DNA from: CAYLOC01 sp964385195
GTDB lineage: Bacteria; Actinomycetota; Actinomycetes; Propionibacteriales; Nocardioidaceae
Reading direction: 5' to 3'
DNA: 20,447 nucleotides
NCBI GenBank assembly: GCA_964385195.1
Contig: CAYLOC010000036.1
Coordinates: 1-20,447 of the forward strand
Positions 6,620 through 13,655 of this stretch are shown here, piece by piece. The notes beneath the pieces were generated by a model. It was given only the letters and a program-made list of their open reading frames with translations, was not told the origin of the DNA and searched no databases. Both the position numbers and the translations under genes were made by a program. Every line of letters begins with the position of its first letter. Within the stretch, counting starts at the first letter, position 1.

Positions 6620-7794
6620 CCCTGCGCCAGTGAGGCCAGGTACGCCGATGCGTTGCGCGCTGTCTCCGCGACGCTGTCGCCGCCGAACTTCTCCAGTGCC
6701 GCATCGGCAAGCACCAGCGCCACCATCGCCTCGGCCACGACCCCCGCGGCCGGAACCGCGCACACGTCGGAGCGCTGGTGGTGGGCGGTCGTGGCCTCGC
6801 CGGTCGCGACGTCGACCGTGCGCAGGGCACGGGGGACGGTGGAGATCGGTTTCATCGCCGCCCGTACCCGTAACGTCTCCCCCGTCGACATGCCGCCTTC
6901 CGTGCCGCCGGAGTGCCCGGAGGTACGGCGGGGACCGTCCGGTCCCGGGACGATCTCATCGTGGGCTGCCGATCCCCTGGTACGGGCCAGGTCGAACCCG
7001 TCGCCCACCTCGACGCCTTTGATCGCCTGGATCCCCATCAGGGCCCCGGCCAGTCGGGCATCCAGCCGCCGGTCCCAGTGGGCGTGGCTGCCCAGCCCCG
7101 GCGGCAGGCCGTGCGCGACCACCTCCACGACCCCGCCGAGGGTGTCCCCGTCGGCATGGGCACGGTCCACTTCGGCGACCATCGCCGCGCTCGCGGCGGG
7201 GTCCAGGCACCGCACCGGGTCGGCGTCGATGCGCTCGGCGTCCTCGGGTTGGGGGACCACACCGTCGGGCGCGGTCGCCGTACCGAGGCCGACCACGTGG
7301 GACAGCACCGTGACGTGCAGCGTCTGGGACAGGAACGCACCCGCGACCGTGCCCAGGGCCACCCGCGCCGCGGTCTCGCGGGCACTCGCGCGTTCCAGTA
7401 CCGGCCGCGCCTCGTCGAACCCGTACTTCTGCATCCCGACCAGGTCCGCGTGTCCGGGACGCGGCCGGGTCAGCGGTGCGTTACGGGCTACCCCCTCCAG
7501 CGTGCCAGGGTCGACCGGGTCCGGCGCCATCACCTGTTCCCACTTGGGCCACTCGGTGTTCCCGACCATGATCGCGACCGGGCTGCCGAGGGTGATGCCA
7601 TGCCGGACCCCGGCCAGCATGGTCACCTCATCGGCCTCGAACTTCATCCGGGCGCCGCGGCCGTATCCGAGCCGTCGCCTGCGCAGCGCCTCCGTGATCT
7701 CCTTGGTGGTGACGCGGACACCGGCCGGCAGGCCTTCCAGCGTGGCGACCAGGGCACGCCCGTGGGACTCACCGGCGGTCAGCCATCGCAGCAT
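6616..7794 (-). CDS. aroC: Chorismate synthase
   Basis: Makes chorismate from EPSP with reduced FMN, the last shared step to aromatic amino acids and related products. It starts MLRWLTAGESHG, with catalytic His11, and contains RRRRLGYGRGARMKFEAD, the PRPGHADLVGMQKYGF segment and the C-terminal GGTEGGMSTGETLRVRAAMKPIST signature. The length, 392 aa, is standard for actinobacteria. No good Shine-Dalgarno site precedes the ATG at 7794. The 94 bp upstream are mostly one copy of a 71-bp repeat that begins 15 bases from the start codon, so expression must come from a promoter in the repeat or read-through from the transporter operon. In related genomes aroC normally follows the prepilin peptidase directly. 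Confidence 0.97.
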   Translation of the reverse strand: MLRWLTAGESHGRALVATLEGLPAGVRVTTKEITEALRRRRLGYGRGARMKFEADEVTMLAGVRHGITLGSPVAIMVGNTEWPKWEQVMAPDPVDPGTLEGVARNAPLTRPRPGHADLVGMQKYGFDEARPVLERASARETAARVALGTVAGAFLSQTLHVTVLSHVVGLGTATAPDGVVPQPEDAERIDADPVRCLDPAASAAMVAEVDRAHADGDTLGGVVEVVAHGLPPGLGSHAHWDRRLDARLAGALMGIQAIKGVEVGDGFDLARTRGSAAHDEIVPGPDGPRRTSGHSGGTEGGMSTGETLRVRAAMKPISTVPRALRTVDVATGEATTAHHQRSDVCAVPAAGVVAEAMVALVLADAALEKFGGDSVAETARNASAYLASLAQG

Positions 7795-7809
7795 GCGGCA
7801 AGTCTGTCA

Positions 7810-7880
7810 CGATGCGAGCCCGCCGAAGGATCCGACTCTGGCGGCGCCACGGCAACGTCAGCGTCGGATCCTTCGTGGGA
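7810..7880 (-). repeat. 71-bp direct repeat, copy A (between transporter and aroC)
   Basis: Identical over 71 bp to 11932-12002, same orientation. It contains a perfect 13-bp inverted repeat, CGAAGGATCCGAC at 7824-7836 pairing with 7863-7875, around a 26-nt loop that itself holds a small TGGC/GCCA stem. It begins eight bases past the binding-protein stop codon, as a terminator would, although no U-tract follows. On the minus strand it also holds TTGCCG (7850-7855) and GATCCT (7827-7832) with a 17-bp spacer, a weak promoter-like pair facing aroC. Confidence 0.93.
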
Positions 7881-7888
7881 GCCGGACC

Positions 7889-8935
7889 TCAGCAGCCGGT
7901 CTTGTAGGCGTACTTCTTCATCTTGGCCGTGTCCTTGGCAGTGATCGCGATCAGCTTGGTCTTGATCTTGGCCGTGGTCGGCTTGCCGGCCAGGGCCTTC
8001 AGCGCCTGCTGTACGCCGAGCTGGCCGATCTTGTACGGCTCCTGCGCGATCAGGGCCTGGGCCTCGCCCTTCTTCAGCATCTGGATCTCTTTCGGCTCGG
8101 CGTCGAACCCGACCAGTTTCACGTCACCGATCTTGCCCGTCTCGCGTAGACCGGTTCCCGCACCAACGGTGCTGTTCAGGTTGGTCGCGAAGATGCCGGC
8201 CAGATCCGGGTGCGCGGAAAGCGTGCTGGTCACGATCTGCGCCGCCTTGGCCGGGTCGTCCTTGTCATACTGCATCGGCAGGACCGTGATGTTGGGGTAC
8301 TTCGCCTTCATCTGCTGAACGAAGCCATCACCGCGGGCGTCGGTCGTGGAGGTACCGGCCTGGACGTTCACCACCAACACCGTGCCCTTGCCGCCGATGA
8401 GCTTGGCCAGGGTGTCCGCGGCTCGCTTGCCACCGAGGGTGTTGTTCGAGGCGATCCAGGAGACCCCCAGCGACATGTCGGTCACGTGGGTGTCCACCTG
8501 CACGATCGTGACGCCGCTTTGCTTCATCTGTTTCATCGGCGCGATCATGGCGGTGTCATCGACCGGCGCGATCAGCGTTGCGTCGGGGTGCTTGGCGGTG
8601 ACCGAGTGCACCACCTGGGTCTGTTCCTGTACGTCCCACTGGTTCGGTCCGGTGACGGTCAGCGTGGACCCGGCCGCCTGTGCCGCCGCCTTCGCACCAC
8701 ACGCCATGGTGATGTAGAACGGCTCGTTGCGAACGCCTTGGACCAGTTCCAGTGCGTAACTCTGTCCTCCCCCTCCTCCGGACTGGGTGGCCGCAGCAGT
8801 ACTGGAGCTGCTGCTGCTCGTTGAGCCCCCACCGGATGTGTTGCTGGCTTCAGATGACGAGCTTCCGGAGCTTCCGCATCCGGCGACCACCATGGCCAGC
8901 CCCGCTACCAGGGTGATGTATGCCTTGCGCCTCAT
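7889..8935 (-). CDS. Sugar ABC transporter substrate-binding lipoprotein (CUT2 type)
   Basis: Predicted extracellular lipid-anchored receptor that delivers a sugar to the neighbouring permease. The ATG at 8935 is chosen over 8974 because AGGAGG (8940-8945) precedes it and the product then begins with a signal peptide, MRRKAYITLVAGLAMVVAGC, with lipobox VAGC and Cys20. A Ser/Gly/Thr tether (about 21-58) leads into a ribose/galactose-type periplasmic-binding fold: QGVRNEPFYITMACGAKAAA, then DATLIAPVDDTAM, GKGTVLVVNVQAGTSTTDARGDGF, PDLAGIFATNLNSTVGAG and VKLVGFDAEP. The protein is 348 aa and ends in Cys. It lies 52 bp after the permease gene, last in the lacI-led operon. The ligand cannot be read from sequence. 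Confidence 0.92.
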   Translation of the reverse strand: MRRKAYITLVAGLAMVVAGCGSSGSSSSEASNTSGGGSTSSSSSSTAAATQSGGGGGQSYALELVQGVRNEPFYITMACGAKAAAQAAGSTLTVTGPNQWDVQEQTQVVHSVTAKHPDATLIAPVDDTAMIAPMKQMKQSGVTIVQVDTHVTDMSLGVSWIASNNTLGGKRAADTLAKLIGGKGTVLVVNVQAGTSTTDARGDGFVQQMKAKYPNITVLPMQYDKDDPAKAAQIVTSTLSAHPDLAGIFATNLNSTVGAGTGLRETGKIGDVKLVGFDAEPKEIQMLKKGEAQALIAQEPYKIGQLGVQQALKALAGKPTTAKIKTKLIAITAKDTAKMKKYAYKTGC

Positions 8936-8987
8936 GCTTCCTCCTCTGGTCCGTGCAACGCCGCGGCGCTCCACTTTCGACTCCTTC

Positions 8988-10070
8988 TCAGTTCCCGCGT
9001 GATCTCGACCTGCGTCGCCACTGGTCGACGTACACCGCTCCGATCAGCACTGCACCCACGGCCACCGCCTGCCAGAACGGCTGGACCCCGGAGATGACGA
9101 ACCCGCTGCGCAACACCGCCGGGATGAAGACACCCACGACGGTGCCGAACATCGTCCCGATGCCACCGAACAGGCTGGTCCCGCCAAGGACCACCGCAGC
9201 GATCGAGTTCAGGTTGTCGATCGTGTGACCGGTGAGCGTGGTGGTCGCGAACCGCGCCAGGGACAGATCACCGGCCAGGCCGGCCAGAAGACCGGTCAGC
9301 GCATAGACCTTCAGCAGGTGACCGGTCACGTTGATCCCCGCACGCCTGGCCGCCTCGGCGTTGGAGCCGATCGCGTAGCTGTACCGGCCGAACTTCGTCA
9401 GCCACAAGACCAGCCCGCCGAGCAGGGTGACGATGATGGCGATCACGACGATCCACGGCAGCACACCGAAAACCTTGCCGACACCGATCGTGGACGTCAG
9501 CCGGGTAGGAACCGCCCGGACATCCGTCCCGCCGGTGATGATCTCGGCGAAACCCAGCGCCATCCCGAACGACCCCAACGTCACGATGAGCGGCGGGACC
9601 CCTGCCGTGGCCACCAGGAAGCCGTTGAACAGGCCCCACACCAGGCCGCCGGCCAGCCCCACGAGCAGTCCGACCAGGATCCCGCCCCATCCGGCGTCGG
9701 CGCCCCCGAACACCAGCATGACCTTGCCTGCGACCACACCGGAGAACACCAGCACCGATCCGACCGAGAGGTCGATGCCGGCGGTGATGATCACGAACGT
9801 CATCCCCACGCTCATCACCAGCAACGTCGCTGCGTCGGTGGCGATGTTCTCCGCGTTGAACGCGGTGGGAAAGGCATGCGGGTTGACCACCGAGAAGCCC
9901 ACCACCAACAGCACCAGGATCGCGAAGATCCAGAACGTGCTGGCGGCGTACACCCGCCGCAGGCCCGTGGTGAGGGAGCTCCTGCGTGGCTGGCGGCCGG
10001 GCGAGTCCGGCGCGCCCGACGCGGTCTCGGGTGCAGGCGCCAGGCGTGTCGGCTCCCGGTTCCGGCTCAC
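8988..10070 (-). CDS. Sugar ABC transporter permease (CUT2 / BPD_transp_2)
   Basis: Membrane channel of the CUT2 importer. After a ~40-residue Pro/Arg-rich cytoplasmic N-terminus there are multiple hydrophobic segments, the first at about 45-62, with the family hallmarks MTFVIITAGIDLSVGS (about 90-105), GLFNGFLVATAGVPPLIVTLG (about 146-166) and the ATPase-contact region AIGSNAEAARRAGINV (about 233-248). At 360 aa it resembles RbsC/FrcB-type permeases. Its GTG start at 10070 overlaps the ATPase stop by four bases (GTGA). Only one permease gene is present, so a homodimer is expected. Confidence 0.93.
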   Translation of the reverse strand: MSRNREPTRLAPAPETASGAPDSPGRQPRRSSLTTGLRRVYAASTFWIFAILVLLVVGFSVVNPHAFPTAFNAENIATDAATLLVMSVGMTFVIITAGIDLSVGSVLVFSGVVAGKVMLVFGGADAGWGGILVGLLVGLAGGLVWGLFNGFLVATAGVPPLIVTLGSFGMALGFAEIITGGTDVRAVPTRLTSTIGVGKVFGVLPWIVVIAIIVTLLGGLVLWLTKFGRYSYAIGSNAEAARRAGINVTGHLLKVYALTGLLAGLAGDLSLARFATTTLTGHTIDNLNSIAAVVLGGTSLFGGIGTMFGTVVGVFIPAVLRSGFVISGVQPFWQAVAVGAVLIGAVYVDQWRRRSRSRGN

Positions 10071-10843
10071 GGCTGGCTCGCCCCCTCGTCCTCCTGCGTC
10101 AAGGCACCGGTCATGGCGGCGACGAGCTCGTCGCTGGTGGCGGTCTCCGCCCGGAACCGGGCGACCCGGCGTCCGAGGCGCATCACCTCGATCCGGTCGG
10201 CCACCGACAGCACCTCGGGCATGTTGTGGCTGATCAGGACGACCGCGATGCCCCGGTCGCGGACCCGGCGTACAACGTCGAGCACGCGCTCGGTCTGTAC
10301 GACGCCGAGCGCGGCCGTCGGCTCGTCCATGAAGACGACCCGGGAAGCCCAGGCCACCGACCGTGCCACCGCGACGCTCTGCCGCTGACCACCGGACAGC
10401 GACGCGACCGGCACGGTCGCATCGGGCAGGTGGATCCCTAGTTGTGCGAACTCCTCCGCGGCGAGGGTGCGCATCCGCTTCTTGTCCAGTACGCCGAGTC
10501 GCCCGAGCAGTCCCTCCCGCAGCAGCTCCCGGCCCATGTAGAGGTTCGCGGCCGGGTCCAGGTCCGCGGCCAGGGCCAGGTCCTGGAAGACCGTCTCGAT
10601 CCCGAGTCGTTGGGCCGTGGTGGGCGAGTCCAGGACGACGGGATGCTGGTCGAGCTCGATGACTCCCTCATCCGGGCGCGCCACGCCGGAGAGGCACTTC
10701 ACCAGGGTGCTCTTGCCTGCGCCGTTGTCGCCGACAAGCGCGGTGACCTCCCCCGGGAAGGCGCTGAAGTTGGCTCCGCGGAGGGCCTCGACACCGCCGT
10801 ACCGCTTGACGATGCCGCGTGCATGCAACAGGGGCTCGGTCAT
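10067..10843 (-). CDS. Sugar ABC transporter ATP-binding protein, single-domain CUT2 type
   Basis: Energises sugar import by ATP hydrolysis. The ATG at 10843 (MTEPLLHARGIVKRYGG) overlaps the lacI stop by four bases; the longer open frame starting at 10975 lies inside lacI and is not used. It is 258 aa with one complete ABC domain: Walker A GDNGAGKST at 38-46, Q-loop Gln87, signature LSGGQRQ at 149-155, Walker B VVFMDEP at 169-175 and the switch His206. Most CUT2 systems use a ~500-aa tandem ATPase (RbsA); a single domain instead resembles the fructose-type FrcA proteins, so two copies should pair. Nothing appears degraded. Confidence 0.94.
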   Translation of the reverse strand: MTEPLLHARGIVKRYGGVEALRGANFSAFPGEVTALVGDNGAGKSTLVKCLSGVARPDEGVIELDQHPVVLDSPTTAQRLGIETVFQDLALAADLDPAANLYMGRELLREGLLGRLGVLDKKRMRTLAAEEFAQLGIHLPDATVPVASLSGGQRQSVAVARSVAWASRVVFMDEPTAALGVVQTERVLDVVRRVRDRGIAVVLISHNMPEVLSVADRIEVMRLGRRVARFRAETATSDELVAAMTGALTQEDEGASQP

Positions 10844-11889
10844 GACAGCGTGTGCGGGGGGTAGGGGCCCGGGATCTCCCCGGACCCGCGCTCGATCAGT
10901 CGGGTGGGAAGCGTGACGTGCTGGGCGGCGCGATGGTCCCCCGCGATACGTCCGAACAGTGCCTCGACTCCACACCGGCCAACAGCACCGGAGTCCTGCG
11001 CGACCACGGTAACGGCGGGGCGCAGCACGTCGGCGAGTTCGAAGTCATCGAACCCGACGATCGCCACGCCGTCGGAGGAGTCGAGGCGGCGGAGTGCTCG
11101 AACGGCCCCGACCGAGATGCGGTTGTTGCCGGTGACGAGCGCGGTCGGCGGGTCGGTGAGTGTCAGGACGTCGAGGCAGGCGCTTTCCCCGGCGGTGACC
11201 GTCGGCAGCACCAGCCGGGTCAGTTCCGGTGCGGGTTCCAGGCCGAGTGCGGTGACGGTGCTCTGGAAGGCGTCGAGCCGGGTCTTGCCGGTCCACACCT
11301 CGTCGGGAACACCGACGTACCCGATCCGGCGGTGCCCATGACCGGCCAGGTGGCGCACCGCGGACTCGACTCCCCCGACGTTGTCGGCGACCACCGTGTC
11401 GGCCTCGATGCCGTTCGGTGGCCGGTCCAGGAACACCGCGGCGATCCCCATCTCCACCTCGGGGACGAGGTAGCGGTGGTCACGCACCGTGGGGACGATC
11501 AGCAAACCATCCACCCGACGGGAGCAGAACTCCTCGACCAGGGCCCGCTCGCTGTCCGGGTCCTCCTCAGAGCTTCCGACGAACACCAGATACCCGCGTG
11601 CCCGGGCCGCGCGCTCCACCTCATAGGCGATCACCGAGTAGAACGGGTCCGCGACGTTCTCGATGACCAGTCCGATCGACGCGGTGGAGCGCCCGCGGCG
11701 CAGGGTCCGGGCCACGTCGTTGCGGCGGAACCCGAGTTGTCCGGCCGCGTCCATCACCCGGGCGCTGGTGGCCTCGCGCACCCCGGGCTCGTGGTTCATG
11801 ACCCGGGACACGGTCTTCAGGCTCACCCCGGCCTTCCTCGCCACGTCCTTCATCGTGGGGCGTCCCACGGGCGATGACAACGTTGTCAC
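10840..11889 (-). CDS. LacI-family transcriptional repressor of the sugar transporter
   Basis: Likely repressor of its own operon, released by a sugar. The helix-turn-helix is at residues 13-32 (MKDVARKAGVSLKTVSRVMN), followed by the hinge region, then a periplasmic-binding-like sensor domain beginning IGLVIENVADPFYSVIAYEVE and containing VDGLLIVPTV, FLDRPP, HLAGHGHRRIGYVG and DGVAIVGFDDFELADVLRPAVTVVAQD. It is 349 aa from the GTG at 11889; AGGAG (11903-11907) is 13 bases upstream. An ATG at 11853 (Met13) is an alternative start that would begin exactly at the helix-turn-helix. A perfect operator-like palindrome overlaps the GTG. It is first in the operon and overlaps the ATPase gene, so regulator and transporter are made together. 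Confidence 0.94.
   Translation of the reverse strand: MTTLSSPVGRPTMKDVARKAGVSLKTVSRVMNHEPGVREATSARVMDAAGQLGFRRNDVARTLRRGRSTASIGLVIENVADPFYSVIAYEVERAARARGYLVFVGSSEEDPDSERALVEEFCSRRVDGLLIVPTVRDHRYLVPEVEMGIAAVFLDRPPNGIEADTVVADNVGGVESAVRHLAGHGHRRIGYVGVPDEVWTGKTRLDAFQSTVTALGLEPAPELTRLVLPTVTAGESACLDVLTLTDPPTALVTGNNRISVGAVRALRRLDSSDGVAIVGFDDFELADVLRPAVTVVAQDSGAVGRCGVEALFGRIAGDHRAAQHVTLPTRLIERGSGEIPGPYPPHTLS
11875..11888. promoter_or_regulatory. Probable LacI-type operator
   Basis: TGACAACGTTGTCA is a perfect 14-bp palindrome with the central CG typical of LacI/GalR-family operators. It overlaps the first codons of the repressor gene, where a bound repressor would block initiation or early elongation. 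No second copy was noticed before the permease or binding-protein genes, consistent with one operon controlled from this site. Confidence 0.7.
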
Positions 11890-11896
11890 GACGCCT

Positions 11897-11926
11897 AGGT
11901 TGCTCCTGTCGGCACCACGATGTCAA
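11897..11926 (-). promoter_or_regulatory. Candidate promoter of the lacI-transporter operon
   Basis: On the minus strand a perfect TTGACA (-35) lies at 11926-11921, followed after 18 bp by CAACCT (11902-11897), a weak -10 match. Transcription would then begin at about 11890, at or just before the GTG, so the message may be leaderless and the operator would cover the start site. The -35 is five bases beyond repeat copy B, so this promoter belongs to the module and not to the repeat. Confidence 0.4.
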
Positions 11927-11931
11927 GGGTT

Positions 11932-12002
11932 CGATGCGAGCCCGCCGAAGGATCCGACTCTGGCGGCGCCACGGCAACGTCAGCGTCGGATCCTTCGTGG
12001 GA
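11932..12002 (-). repeat. 71-bp direct repeat, copy B (between prepilin peptidase and lacI)
   Basis: Identical to 7810-7880 with no mismatch; identity stops abruptly on both sides. The 13-bp stem arms are at 11946-11958 and 11985-11997. The copy begins seven bases past the prepilin peptidase stop, mirroring copy A, which begins eight bases past the binding-protein stop. Distance between copies is 4122 bp, and only the lacI-transporter module lies between them. Confidence 0.93.
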
Positions 12003-12009
12003 AGCGCGG

Positions 12010-12729
12010 TCAGTACGTCGTGTACCACTGGCCGATCTGCGCTCCCCAGACCAGTCCGGCGAGCGCGCCGAGCAGCATGTACGGCCCGAACGGGTAGTGC
12101 CGCCCGTGCCGCCGCCGCTGGACCAGCCATAGCAATCCGCCCCCGATCCCCCCGAGCAGGAAGCCGGAGTACAGGCCGGTCAGCAACTCCGCCCACCCCA
12201 GGTAGCCCAGGGACAGGCCCAACAGCCCCGACAGCCGGACATCGCCGTACCCCAGCCCCTTGGGGTAGATGAACCACAGCACGAAGTACAGCCCCCCCAT
12301 CACCAACCAGCCGAACAGCACCCCCCACAGCCGGTGGAAGTCCCCCGCACCGGCCGCAGCGACCACGAGCAGCGCCACCAGGACGCCGTACGACGGGGCG
12401 ATGATCCGGGTCGGCAACAGCCGCGTCTGGGAGTCGACGTAACCGAGGACGACCCCGGCGACGACCAGGTACAACCAGGCCGGGAGCACCGGTACCCACC
12501 CGAGCTGCCAGCCCACCAGACCGCCGAAGAACGCACCGGCGACTCCGAGCTTGGCGCCGAGGCGAGGGCGGGCGGCCAGCTCGGCGTACGTCGGGCGGTC
12601 CGGCACCGCGGAAGGGTCGGCCCCCTCGGCAGCCGGCTCCCGCAGCCCGGCGATGACCCGTGGACCGCACAGGCATCCCGCGGCGCAGGCGACCACGGAG
12701 ACGACGATGGCGATCACGTGCGGGGACAC
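12010..12729 (-). CDS. A24-family prepilin peptidase (PilD/TadV-like)
   Basis: Membrane aspartyl protease predicted to cleave leader peptides of type IV pilin-like proteins. The two catalytic aspartates are visible: Asp99 in LGYVDSQTRLLP and Asp163 in the GLGYGDVRLSG (GxGD) motif. Several hydrophobic segments surround them. At 239 aa it has a shortened N-terminal domain; CLC at 19-21 might be a remnant of the cysteine motifs of full-length PilD. No pilin or secretion ATPase gene is in the window, and in related actinobacteria this gene sits at this position beside aroE and aroC regardless of pilus genes. Start GTG 12729, without a clear Shine-Dalgarno site; 77 bp separate it from aroE and hold nothing recognisable. 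Confidence 0.9.
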   Translation of the reverse strand: MSPHVIAIVVSVVACAAGCLCGPRVIAGLREPAAEGADPSAVPDRPTYAELAARPRLGAKLGVAGAFFGGLVGWQLGWVPVLPAWLYLVVAGVVLGYVDSQTRLLPTRIIAPSYGVLVALLVVAAAGAGDFHRLWGVLFGWLVMGGLYFVLWFIYPKGLGYGDVRLSGLLGLSLGYLGWAELLTGLYSGFLLGGIGGGLLWLVQRRRHGRHYPFGPYMLLGALAGLVWGAQIGQWYTTY

Positions 12730-12806
12730 AACCGCCGAGCCTACTGCTCACAAGCCACCAACGGAGCCGGGACGCCCGCCTGTGGATGGTGCATGGCTGG
12801 AGCCGG

Positions 12807-13655
12807 TCAGTAAGCGGTCACCCGGCCGGCGGCCACCAGCCCGGCCCGGCGCATGGCCGGCACCGGCGCCGGTCTGCCGGTGAACAGCTCCACCTGTCCC
12901 GCGCCCTGCTGCACCAAGAGCTCGAACCCGCCGATGGCGACACCGCCACCGGCGCGGACCCGCTGCAACAACGGCGTCTCCCACGGGTCGTACACCACGT
13001 CCAGCACTGCCGGTGCCCACCGGGCCACCGCCTCGGTCCACGTCGGCGCCTGCGCGGAGGCCGGCACGGTCGACACGGCCAGGTCGACCGGCCCCACGCT
13101 GTCGACCGAGCCGAGCGGCCGGATCGACACCGTGACCCCGAGCGGGTCGGCGAGGTCGCGCAGAGGGGCGGCGCGATCGACGGAGCGGGCCGCTACCACC
13201 ACCTCACCGGCTCCCAGGCGCGCGGCCGCCGCCACTGTGGACCGTGCCGTCGCCCCGGATCCCACCACCAACACGCGGCGTGGTCGACCACCCGACGGGC
13301 AAGCCTGCTCCACCGCCGCTGCGATCCCGGCAATGTCGGTGTTCCAGCCGCTGCGTCGTCCATCCGGCTCGCATACCACCGTGTTGACCGCCCGCACCAG
13401 CCTGGCCTGCGCGTCCACGTCCTCACACAGGGCGAGGGCCGCTACCTTCAGCGGCATGGTCAGCGACAGTCCCCGCCAGGCCGGGTCCAGGCCGTCCACG
13501 AAACCGGGCAGCTCCGCGGCGTCGACCCGGACCGCCTCGTAGCTCCACTCCAGCCCCAGCGCGGCGTACGCCGCGCGGTGCAGGGCCGGGGACAGCGAGT
13601 GCCGGATCGGGCTGCCGAGTACCGCACAGCGCCGGTGGTCCGGCTCAGCACTCAT
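12807..13655 (-). CDS. aroE: Shikimate dehydrogenase
   Basis: NADPH-dependent reduction of 3-dehydroshikimate to shikimate, the fourth pathway step. The substrate domain opens with AVLGSPIRHSLSPALH; Lys70 in LSLTMPLK, Asn91 and Asp107 in GWNTDIAGI match the catalytic and binding residues of the family. The nucleotide-binding loop is GSGATARS at 132-139. The C-terminal IGGFELLVQQGAGQVELFTG is also typical. Two details differ from the usual: the canonical N-V-T-x-P-x-K reads S-L-T-M-P-L-K, and the cofactor loop has Thr-Ala in place of the more common Ala-Ala/Gly. Length 282 aa. The ATG at 13655 overlaps mltG by 11 bases. Confidence 0.95.
   Translation of the reverse strand: MSAEPDHRRCAVLGSPIRHSLSPALHRAAYAALGLEWSYEAVRVDAAELPGFVDGLDPAWRGLSLTMPLKVAALALCEDVDAQARLVRAVNTVVCEPDGRRSGWNTDIAGIAAAVEQACPSGGRPRRVLVVGSGATARSTVAAAARLGAGEVVVAARSVDRAAPLRDLADPLGVTVSIRPLGSVDSVGPVDLAVSTVPASAQAPTWTEAVARWAPAVLDVVYDPWETPLLQRVRAGGGVAIGGFELLVQQGAGQVELFTGRPAPVPAMRRAGLVAAGRVTAY

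Noticed and set aside
1753..8149. Several long plus-strand frames (1753-2967, 4978-6405, 6188-8149)
   Set aside because: All are antisense to well-identified genes with full family motifs and have low-complexity composition. They are shadows.
10844..10975. Longer N-terminus of the transporter ATPase (start at 10975)
   Set aside because: It lies entirely inside lacI, has no ABC homology, and the ATG at 10843 forms a typical 4-bp overlap.
7810..12002. Composite transposon or integrated phage element
   Set aside because: No transposase, integrase, tRNA target or terminal inverted repeats; the repeats are direct copies of a short hairpin element only.
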